From Obelidium mucronatum (Eukaryota > Chytridiomycota > Chytridiomycetes > Chytridiales > Chytriomycetaceae): 64,000 bases of DNA. The number at the start of each line of letters is the position of its first letter. The stretch's first letter is position 1. The translations under genes were made by a program, and so were the position numbers. Below are positions 1-8,641 of the stretch, in pieces. The stretch spans positions 62,001 to 126,000 of the forward strand of contig JAIVFH010000008.1 in assembly GCA_025765595.1 (NCBI GenBank), given 5' to 3'. The notes under the pieces were generated by a model. That model saw nothing but the letters and a program-made list of their open reading frames with translations, searched no databases and was not told the DNA's origin.

Positions 1-122
1 TAGAGATGGGAGACCGTGTTGAAGTGATTCAAAAGAGGGAAAATGGGTGGTGCCGTGGACGCGTTGGAGATGGAGCGGTGGTTGGTTGGATCCATATTTC
101 GAAATTGGATCTGGTCGGATAG
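1..122 (+). CDS. 3' end of an SH3-domain protein (partial, tandem copy)
   Basis: This is the last part of a gene that begins left of the window. The frame encodes the C-terminal half of an SH3 domain (E-M-G-D-R-V-E-V, then N-G-W-C-R-G-R) and stops with TAG at 120-122. It is almost identical to the C-terminus of the complete gene ending at 1996, so the two are tandem duplicates. The copy differs mainly around positions 70-95 and is one residue longer. By homology with the complete copy the missing upstream part should carry a B-lectin ectodomain and a membrane helix; that is inference, because it is outside the window. Confidence 0.75.
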   Translation, partial: EMGDRVEVIQKRENGWCRGRVGDGAVVGWIHISKLDLVG

Positions 123-375
123 GAAACAATTGCAACCCGAAAAAGAAGAAAGTAAATGATGATCATCTTTCTATTGGACAATCGCGGATATTCGAGTTTT
201 GCAAGATTTTTGAAGAAATATAACAGTGCTTATGGGTGATTCTGCTATCCAACCAAATTTCTCCGCTTCCGGATTTCCGCTCTGCCCGCAAAAAAAAAAA
301 TTCAAATCGTTGCCTTTAAAGAAAGACCAAAGCTGCATCTTGCATTTACACAAACAGGTTTATATTAATTTATCC
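1..375 (+). repeat. Left copy of a segmental duplication (pairs with 1878-2252)
   Basis: Positions 1-375 align with 1878-2252 at a little over 90% identity by eye. The match covers the SH3-encoding 3' end and about 250 bp of downstream non-coding sequence, including an A-rich tract. Similarity stops near 375/2252. It marks tandem duplication of the lectin/SH3 gene. Confidence 0.8.
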
Positions 376-938
376 CTATTTCCCCATCATTCCAATGTCT
401 ACCCACTTTACGTCGGAATTGAGGGGCCGAGATCGGATCCAGACGTCTCAGGGAAGAAGGTGGTAATTACCATTGGGTGTCTAATGTGGCTTGATTTAAT
501 CATTGCATTCGCAACCGGAACGGATATATTCCACTTGAAATACGTACCAATCCCACGGAGCGGTATTGGTATCTACACTAAATGGTCAGGGGCGACTGGG
601 AGAAGGTATGGCACGAATCGAGGCACTAATAATTTGGATGTCTTTGAAGAGCTCCATTTTTTTGACTTCGTGCAAAAAAGACAAAAGCTTTGCTGCTGGC
701 TTTGCGGGACTCTTTTTTTTTCAGGGAGGAAAATTCTCTCCAACCAAAGTCGCATTTAATCACAACTCGTAATCCATCATTCAGATTGAAAAAGTTGTGT
801 CGATTTACGAGTTGTTTGATGAAGAATTGAAGGCGATGCTGCCAAGGAGCTGGCGCCATTCTAGATAAGGTCGTTGCGTTGCAATATGAGAGTTGATGCG
901 TCTAGAAATTGAGATTAAAAACAACAAAAAAGGAAAAA
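376..938. other. Intergenic region without a convincing gene
   Basis: Open frames here have no recognisable domain or consistent splice pattern. The region lies between the end of the left duplicate and the start codon at 939, and presumably holds the promoter of the complete lectin/SH3 gene. No other structure was seen. Confidence 0.4.
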
Positions 939-1996
939 ATGCTCATTGTGCTGATCCTTCTTATCGCCGCGAGTGGTTGGGCACAAACGACGAAGTTCTG
1001 TTCAGGGTATGGTTTACCTTCGGCATCGGGTCATTTTACAAAAAAAGATGCTTGTATTGGTCACGGAGGGTGGAACTTACGAGCTCGCTATTCAGGTATT
1101 CCTCCTTTCTCTTACTCTTCTCGCCGCTAAATCCTTCTTCTGAATGTTCTATTGACTCTGTTTGGATGTAGAATGACGGAAACCTTGTTGTGTATGACGC
1201 ATATTTGAATGTCAAATGGGCTTCCGACAGTAATAACGGTCGGGTATCTTCCGATACAAGGCTGCAATACAACACAAATGGGGTAATTGAAATGTTCCAT
1301 GAGGGCTATGTAGTTTGGTCATTGCGAACAGCCGGTTCCGATGGCCTTTTTTGTGTAAACACTGAAACTGGCAAAGTAACAATGTACAACAATGGGTGGT
1401 ATGTGGGGAACTTCCCAATTTGGGACTCGAGCTCAAAGTCGTATGGCGCTGGCTTTCCCCAATATCCAGGGCAAACAACAACGGTCAAGATCTCTGCTAC
1501 TACGATCCCACCAAGTCCTTCCCCGTCTCCTTCTCCGTCTCCTTCTCCGTCTGCTATCCCAGAATTAAAATCTCAGGCTCCACCAGAGCCGAGCGGGTTG
1601 GGTGTTGGCGCAATCGCGGGTATATGTGTTGGAGCTGTTGCTCTTGTTGCCTTTGCTGCATTCTTGCTTTCCCGTCGCCGAGCTCAGGAACCAAAACAGT
1701 CCAATGAACAACTCCAGCCTCCCAGCGCTTTCCTTCAGACTGTACATGTACAATCATCATCCAGCGGTGCACCCCCTTCATCACCTGAATCTATTGAGAT
1801 GCCGGCGTTCCCCACTGCTCCGGAATATTTCCAGGCAAACGTCAGTTATTCCGCCCAATACGACGGGGAGCTCACAGTAGAGATGGGAGACCGTGTTGAA
1901 GTGATTCAAAAGAGGGAAAATGGGTGGTGCCGTGGACGGGTTGGAAGTGGTGCGTTTAGTTGGATCCATAGTTCGAAATTGGATCTGGTCGGATAG
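939..1996 (+). CDS. B-lectin / transmembrane / SH3 domain receptor-like protein
   Basis: Exon 1 (939 to about 1095) encodes a signal peptide (M-L-I-V-L-I-L-L then A-A-S-G-W-A) and a Cys-containing start of a bulb-type lectin. Exon 2 (from about 1172) continues the lectin (D-G-N-L-V-V-Y-D, then repeated short beta-strand units with W and G). A Pro-Ser repeat linker near 1510-1555, a single hydrophobic helix (about 1595-1670), a Ser-rich stretch and a C-terminal SH3 domain (about 1825-1990) follow. The architecture suggests a surface lectin coupled to a cytoplasmic SH3 adaptor; the ligand is unknown. Oddity: the best donor (GT at 1096) and the only acceptor (AG at 1170-1171) do not keep frame (phase 1 into phase 0). 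A base error, a small missed exon or a real lesion is therefore possible. Confidence 0.72.
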
Positions 1997-2252
1997 GAAA
2001 CAATTGCAACCCGAAAAAGAAGAAAGTAAATGATGATCATCTTTCTATTGGACAATCGCGGATATTCGAGTTTTGCAAGATTTTTGAAGAAATATAACAG
2101 TGCTTATGGGTGATTCTGCTATCCAACCAAATTTCTCCGCTTCCGGATATCCGGTCTGCCCGCAAAAAAAAAAAAGAAAAATTCAAATCGTTGCTTTAAA
2201 GCAAGACCAAAGCTGCACTCTTGCATTTACACAAACAGGTTTATATTAATTT
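1878..2252 (+). repeat. Right copy of the segmental duplication (pairs with 1-375)
   Basis: This is the duplicate of 1-375, covering the end of the lectin/SH3 gene and its 3' flank. After 2252 the sequences diverge. Confidence 0.8.
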
Positions 2253-2744
2253 ATTTCATTCATTTCTAAAAGGATACATGGTGAAAAATAAGGAAGTTGG
2301 TCCACCACACATCATGGCTCAAAAAATTGCTGTTCTTATTCGAAAGCCTCCTGCTCTTGGCCCCCACTGTCGCAAAACAATACGGAATCAGCGAAGCCGA
2401 TAACCCTGAAGCAGTCGTCCACTATCTCGTAGTTTGTTAAACCAAAGGAGGATTTATATTATATTCTAACGTGTGGGAAAGGCCGCAGCACGGTCTAATC
2501 AATTCCGAATATGATGTTCTGTTTCACAGGCGGCTGAGATAGGGCAGAGCTCACGTGCAAGAGTATAACGAGTTGAAGTGACAAACAATCTGCGTGATAG
2601 TGGGAAGCTGTAAAGGCGCGTCCGCAATCCCTTTGGTTGCGAAACAAATGTTTATTACACCTCCTCAAACTCAATCATATTAAAAAACAAATTGAAACGC
2701 GTAAGGAAGGAGAAATGAAAAAAAATCTCTTGATGGCAAGCTCA

Positions 2745-2748
<4 letters not shown>
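2253..2748. other. Intergenic region, no supported gene
   Basis: A short frame at about 2318-2440 could encode a leucine-rich signal-like peptide, but it has no proper start in frame and no homology I recognise. Nothing else was seen before the poly-T tract. Confidence 0.35.

Positions 2749-2786
<38 letters not shown>
2749..2786 (+). repeat. Homopolymer of 38 T, touching a stop codon
   Basis: This is a pure T run on the plus strand. Read on the minus strand, the chitinase-like gene ends in TAA (2787-2785) and the A run starts inside that stop codon. Confidence 0.9.
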
Positions 2787-2791
<5 letters not shown>

Positions 2792-3955
2792 AACAAGACC
2801 ATTCCAAACACCAAAAGCCACGACAACCCCGCAAATCTACCAACTGAATCACTTGTTGGTTTTCCAGTTCCCTGCGCATTATTGATAGCGGTGATACCAC
2901 CCTGATTTGGCTGTTGGCCCCCATTGTTGACCGCGTTATTCCCGTTCAAATCAACAGTTCCAGCTGAACTTCCACCACCGCCAGCCGCTGCTGCTGCAGT
3001 AGTAGTTGTTGTGGTTTTTGCGCCCCCGTTATTAGCGGCTGGAGAAGGGCTTGGTGGGCTGGGGCTTGGAGCCACATAGGTGACGTTTAAGCACTGATAA
3101 CTACCACTCGTAAGGTCGCCGCGTTGCCCCGCAGGAAGTGTAAGCTGCTGGTACAAGAAATCACTGTAATATCTTGGTTTTTTAGATGGTGGGTCGTTTT
3201 TGCATGGCAAGTTGACCATATCAAACGAAACTATGAAAAGTGCGGTTGAGAATGAGACGTTTTCAAGAAGATTAAAAAAAAAGAAAAGAGAGAGAGACAA
3301 TTTACCATCAAGCAAACTAAATCCTGCAAAGTTTGGCGCCAATGAAGTGAATTGTGAAATGAGATCTTGAGATTGAAAGTCCGAGACAGGAATATAGTCT
3401 CCTGGTTTCGCCAGAATGACTTCATTTGTTGGCCATGCAGACAACCCGACAATTAAGGGCAAGCTGCCGGCATAAGAGCTCCAGTCAGTTAATGATAGAT
3501 TGAATCCTTTTCTGTTTTGGTTGAAACCGCATGCGTTGCTGGTGGCAAGGAAAAATGTAATAATGTAGTCAAAGTATGGAGATAAGTCTCCCCATGCGGT
3601 TGGACTGAAGAGATAGTCGGGATATTGGCAACGAGGAGATGCTGGAGGTTTTTCAGGTGAGTTTTTTTTTTTTTTGAAGGTTTGATTGAGTTCTTGTCAT
3701 GTATCATTTAAAATACTAACCGGCAAAGATGTACTTGGATCCCATTTTTGTCTTCAAGTTAATTGCCAAATCTTTGACTCCATCTGGGTTGTTGCTCCAA
3801 ATATGCAAGTCAATACCATCCACCACAACGTTGGGTCCAAATGGCCGGAATTCGGAAGTCCCGCCCAGAAACAAGTTCCAAATATTATCAGCAACAGCGT
3901 TAGCACCATTAGGAAGTGTTGCAGTTTTGTTCATAAAGTCCAACGGATCTTTGTG

Positions 3956-4039
<84 letters not shown>

Positions 4040-4848
4040 AGTTTTTTTTCCAAAAGATGTTGTTAGTTTAACGAAAACCACAACTGGCAGAATAAGGGGG
4101 GCCTTGCATACCTATAACAAGAACAACTTTTTTCCCCATGGCTTGGCATGTGGTGATATCCTTGCCCACATTTGTAGCACAATCAAGTAAGGAGAGACCG
4201 TTTTTGGATACAATGGGCCAGTTGTGGAATACGTTGAGTGGAAAGGAGCAGTGGTTGTTGAAGTCGACTCCAGGATATCCTTTGACAGTGTAGTAGGATA
4301 GAATTCCTGATGAATATTGTGGGTTAATTGTTTTGGAACGAGAATGGCGGTAGGATCTCGCCTACGGCGATTGGAGAGAAAACAAAGAATACACTGAGAT
4401 ACACTGTGCAGTTAACACATCGCCTATGGCGATGATACACTGCCTTCTGCGGTATACAGAAAACATATCGCCTACGGCGATGAATCGATGATTCGACACA
4501 CTGCCTTTGGTGGTATACAGAAAACACATCGCCTACGGCGATGAATCGATGATTCGAAACACTGCCTTTGGTGGTAGACAGAAAACACATCGCCTACGGC
4601 GATGATACACCGCCTACGGCGATGACACACGACTCACCCTTAATATGAATAATGTTATACTTTGTATTCTTACAGACATCAGCAAGAGAAACTTCGGGAG
4701 ATGATTTGAAGGAAGCAACTTGTTTGTTCAAATTCTGACCCCAGTAAGCAATAAGATTAGTTTGACCATCAGCGAGCGGTCCAGCAGCATCAACAAATGA
4801 ATGCGAGGAAGAAAAGAGAGCCACAAGTGGTAAGATTCGGGAGATCAT
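2785..4848 (-). CDS. GH18 chitinase-like protein, GPI-type, altered catalytic motif
   Basis: Five exons join in frame: 4848-4638, 4306-4112, 3948-3721, 3641-3306 and 3230-2785. The protein starts with a signal peptide, then A-Y-W-G-Q-N, the hallmark first strand of Cts1-type chitinases. It continues with V-V-L-V-I and the region that should hold the DxxDxDxE catalytic motif. Here that reads D-G-I-D-L-H-I-W (about 3820-3797): the last Asp is His and the catalytic acid Glu is Trp. Later conserved parts (A-A-S-P-R-C-Q-Y-P-D, then W...Y) are intact. A Pro-Ser linker, a Thr/Ala/Gly-rich stretch and a hydrophobic C-terminus suggest a GPI-anchored wall protein. It probably binds chitin or related glycans without hydrolysis. 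An upstream ATG at 4899 is an alternative start. Confidence 0.82.
3952..4037 (+). repeat. (GT)n microsatellite in an intron
   Basis: About 86 bp of nearly pure GT/TG repeat, with one GC variant near the left end. It lies in the intron between exons 2 and 3 of the chitinase-like gene; on the coding strand it is (AC)n just before the acceptor. Confidence 0.95.
4358..4623. repeat. Array of six hairpin-forming repeats inside intron 1 of the chitinase-like gene
   Basis: A near-palindromic core, ATCGCC-TAC-GGCGAT (6-bp stem, 3-nt loop), occurs at about 4358, 4419, 4467, 4528, 4589 and 4609, with small changes at the first, second and last sites. The units at 4467, 4528 and 4589 are spaced exactly 61 bp and share the intervening sequence, including a second small palindrome, ATCGATGAT. 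The array fills most of the 331-nt intron (4637-4307). It resembles GC-cluster or double-hairpin elements in style only; no coding content was seen. Confidence 0.9.
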
Positions 4849-5225
4849 GTGGATCAGAGGGCGAAGGGATGGTTTCGCGTCTTGACGCGTTGTTTGCATT
4901 TAAAAGAAAATTTTCTGACATTTATTATTTTTTATTCAGAATTCAAAGGCCGATGAAATGCATTCGAGACTTTGCGCCATTTTCCATTAACGTTGTGAAA
5001 AGGTTGAATGATTAAGTCCAGTCATTATTTTTTCAGACAAGGATTCTGTGGAAGAACTTTCAACACAGACAAAAACGCTTGCAATTAACAGCCTCCGAAT
5101 GAGGCGCTCGCTCTTTTTACTTTTTGAGCCCCATGTTTTATGCTTGAGCCTGAAACAAACCAAACAAGACAGTGAAACACTGTTATCCATTTATTTTTTG
5201 TTTTATTTTCATTGAACGCTTTTCA
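4849..5225. promoter_or_regulatory. Divergent promoter region: chitinase-like (-) and PP2C (+)
   Basis: The two start codons are about 380 bp apart and point away from each other, so both promoters must lie here. No specific operator motif was recognised. Confidence 0.5.
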
Positions 5226-8200
5226 ATGAATCCCACCAGCGCCAACACGACAACGACCAGCGGGCAGGCCATGAGCCACAGCGCCTCGTCCAACAGCGTG
5301 CTGCGGCGCAAGCTGTCGTGGACGATGTTCGACAAGGACGACGCGGAGCCTTCGGCGGCGTCGTCGAGCCGCCGCTCGTCGTTCATTGGCGGGTTTCTGT
5401 CGCAGCTCGGCTTCTCGGCGCTGCGCCGCAGCAGCGACTCGCACCTCGGCCGCCGCGCACGCAGCTCGGCCGCGGCGGCGGCGGCGGTCGCGCGCCCGGC
5501 GACGGCGCTCGGCGTCTTCGAGCCGCTGCAGCGGGACTTTGTGCGCGCAGGCAAAGAAGAAGAAGAAGAAGAAGAAGAAGAAGAAGATGTAGAACAGGCG
5601 GCAGAGAAAGAAGATAATGTAGAAGAACGGAAAGAGAACGGCGAGGACGAAGTCAAACTGGACGAAGACGGAGGCGACGACGAACGAGTCGTCCACGAAA
5701 CAGCTGCGGCGCTGCCACTGCCAGTGCCGCCAAAGAGAGAATTCCACAACATCACATGGGCCGTGTCGTCGGAGCTTGGTACCGTGTCTTTTTTTTTTGC
5801 CTTATCTTCAACCCTCAACCACTTGGCCGCCCAGTTTGGGTCTTAAACACTTGCTGATCCTTATTCTAGGCTATCGCAACATGCTCTCCGCCACTGCCCA
5901 TCCGACCGCTTCTAATCTCGTCCAGACGGACTTTATTCGCATTCCAATTCATACCCAAATTGAAGATGTTCATTGGCCTTGCAGAGAAGACTCACTACTA
6001 TGGGCGCATTCGGGCGTTGGTACCGACCATCGCCTCTACGGCCACCATTTTGTTAACGGAGGAGTGGTTACAAGCGAGGTAAGGACTGCTTGAACCGATT
6101 TTTGGGTTCTTTCAAAGGCCACTCACATTTGTTTCTACATTGCAGTACGACAACAGTTGGAACAAGAGTGCCTCAGCAACAAGTCCGTCCAACGAAAAAT
6201 CAGAAGATCAAATGACTGGGGAATTTGATATCATTTCTGAATCGGGTTCGGTAATGTCCTCTGATGATGAAGAGTTTGACAACTCGATGGATATTGTTAA
6301 GTCCAGCGCCGGCTCAATCCATAATACCCGCAACGCTACAACCAGCACTTCAGATGCTATAATGGCCGAAAACAACAAAATCGCCACGACTTCAGCCTCT
6401 TCTATTGCTTCAGAGGACGATACTGAATCAACACTGAGTTCAACAAACAATTCGTCCGTTCTTCAGCTCCATCTGGATGACGCACCCGCTGAAACATTGA
6501 CTCGCCCAGTCAAGAAAGCAAAACCGAATCACCCATCAACAGAACCTTCGCGACTATTTATCCTTGCGGACGGTCACGGTGGAATCCTCGCATCCAAATT
6601 CTTTGTTCCCCGCACGAAAGCGGTCCTCTCTGACCTTTTGCATTCTCAATCCTGGGACTTTTCTGTCCCACAAGATCGACAAGAATTCGAATCTCGTGCT
6701 TGTGATGCTTTCCGTGTGATTGACGCCGAGTACTGTGCCATCCAAGTAGGCCGCTACAGAACATGGGTCGACAATGGCAGCAACCCCCAAGAACGCCCAG
6801 ATGACGATGGCTGTGCCTTGGTCGCCGTCGTGATCCACGGTGGATGGCTCGTCAACATGAACGTCGGAGACTCACGCATGACCTTGCACTCCCGTTTACG
6901 CCAACCCCATGCCACCACAACCACCACCGCCACACCAACCACTGAATCCGAACCCCACCAAAACAACACCCAACAATCTCCATGGACCCCAGTCTTCACC
7001 AGCGTCGACCACAACATGACCCACCCCGGAAAAGTATACAGCATCTACACAGCCGGCGGCCACTTCATGTCCCCAAGCCACACCCTCATGCCCATGAACC
7101 CACAACACCCATCCGTCCGCAAAGACGTTCCCTACCACGAACTCGCCAACGCGCGCATCTACCGCCACGCCAGCGCGGCCGTGAAAGCCGTCGGTGTAAG
7201 CCACCGCCGCACACTGAACCTGACTGGAACCATGGGCGACCTGCTCTTCAAAATCGAGCCGGCCGTGTTGAACCCGATCCCGGATATCTCGTTTATTGAG
7301 TTGGATAAACGGTGGGAGTATGTGATGGTTCTTGCGACGGATGGGATTTGGGATCATTTGATGGATAATAGTGGGGATGCGGGGAGACAGGTTGGGATGG
7401 TTATGAATGTTGTTTCGGCGGCGATTCAGAGTGTGGAAGAGGAACGGGATGTGAATGATCAAATGTGGAGGGAGTATCGGGCGGCGAAGCAGGAATGGAA
7501 AGTGAGGGAGGGGGAGAGAAGGAAGGAGGAGCGGGCTATGAGGAGATCGGTTGTTGGTGGTGGTGGTGGTGGTGGTGCTGGTGATGTAGTCTTGTCGGTT
7601 CAAGATGAGAAGGTTGTTGGGGATGTTGCGTTGGCGGCGGAGCCAATGTCTGCGGTGGTTTCTTCTTCCTCGTGTGTAGATGATGATGATGCTGTTATGG
7701 GTGACGAAAAGAAGGGAAGTGATTTAGATGACGATGACGACGAAGATGCGGCCATGACGACTACACCTGAAGATACCGAAGATTCAACAAGCATTGCATC
7801 ATCGAATGGATCAACGGCTGTCGCATCAAAAGACCGATCCATTTCGAAAAAGAATGACCTTGAAGAAGCGATTGAAGAAGAGGAAGTTGATGAGATTGGC
7901 GAAACCTCGGGACCATCTTCAGATTCATTGAAACGCAAACAAATTGAAGGAGATGTGGGACCGGAATCTGGCATGAACCAAGACTTGTTGTTGGAAGATC
8001 AAGACATTGAAATCCAAGACGCTATTGATGAATGCCGCAACTTTGTCAGCAACAACATCAATGGTGCCTCCTCTTCCTCGTCGTCCTCGTCGTCCTCGTC
8101 TTCCTCCTCCTCTGTTGAAAAGGGATTCTTTATGCATTCGCTCAAGGTTCCACCACCCGTACGTCCTCCCGTGTTTGACTTTTATGGTGTGATGGAAACT

Positions 8201-8362
8201 CGGCTGCGTCAAGTGTCTGAAGTTCTTGTTGAGCGCGAATTGGGGTTGAAGAATGCGGAGGGACGGATACATCCAGCTATTGTCAAGACGATGCATAATT
8301 TGTATTGGCAGAAGCAGATTCGGTATGATGATGCCACTGCGTTTGTTGCATACTTTGATTGA
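5226..8362 (+). CDS. Large PP2C-family Ser/Thr phosphatase
   Basis: Three exons join in frame: 5226-5778, 5870-6078 and 6146-8362 (about 992 residues). Metal-binding and core PP2C motifs are present: D-G-H-G-G (about residue 396), V-G-D-S-R (about 494) and A-T-D-G-I-W-D (about 653). The protein should be an Mn/Mg-dependent phosphatase. It is far larger than a minimal PP2C domain. A low-complexity N-terminus (Ala-rich, then about ten consecutive Glu) precedes an acidic Ser/Thr region, and there is a Gly/acidic insertion after the catalytic core (about residues 725-800) plus a Ser run near residue 900. The C-terminal segment looks folded again. Exon 1 is strongly GC-rich up to about 5550, unlike the rest. 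The specific substrate is unknown. Confidence 0.9.
5555..5588 (+). repeat. (GAA)n tract followed by GATGTAGAACAG
   Basis: About eleven GAA units encode a Glu run in the PP2C gene. The 12 bases after the repeat, GATGTAGAACAG, recur after another (GAA)n at 49905-49938 in an unrelated gene. Confidence 0.85.
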
Positions 8363-8425
8363 TTAAGTGGGTGGGAAATATGTGTGCCTCTGTTTGTGGT
8401 TGTGAGTGAGTATGTGATCGAGTGG

Positions 8426-8428
<3 letters not shown>

Positions 8429-8474
<46 letters not shown>
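8429..8474 (+). repeat. (GT)n microsatellite in the PP2C 3' flank
   Basis: About 23 GT units in the 280-bp convergent gap between the PP2C stop (8362) and the end of the mannosyltransferase gene (8642, opposite strand). Confidence 0.95.
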
Positions 8475-8475
<1 letters not shown>

Positions 8476-8641
8476 TTGTCATTTTTGTTTTTGTTTTTCT
8501 TCTTCATAAAGGAATTCCCTTATCACTTAATAATTTGTTGGGAATGTGAACCGATGATTACATACTGGTTGAAAGACAACCACAATTGTGTATCTATCGA
8601 AGTTGTAATGAAAAAGACAACACTTTTTATTACGACCACTT

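Noticed and set aside
226..759. 177-residue open frame on the plus strand
   Set aside because: It starts inside the duplicated non-coding 3' flank of the lectin/SH3 gene, has no domain, and its composition changes along its length; probably chance.
2221..2440. Short open frames with a leucine-rich signal-like stretch
   Set aside because: The hydrophobic stretch and the available ATG are in different frames, and no downstream exon continues it.
3686..4190. Frames rich in Cys-Val or His-Thr through the (GT)n tract
   Set aside because: These are translations of the microsatellite in an intron of the chitinase-like gene.
4358..4623. CRISPR array
   Set aside because: The spacers are themselves repeated, units are 61 bp and palindromic, the host is eukaryotic and no cas-like gene is present.
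2749..4848. Processed retrocopy (because of poly-A after the stop)
   Set aside because: The gene keeps four introns with good splice signals, so it was not made from a spliced mRNA.
5183..5818. Long antisense and alternative-frame ORFs over the PP2C exon 1
   Set aside because: GC-rich sequence has few stops; only the frame from 5226 joins in phase to the phosphatase exons.
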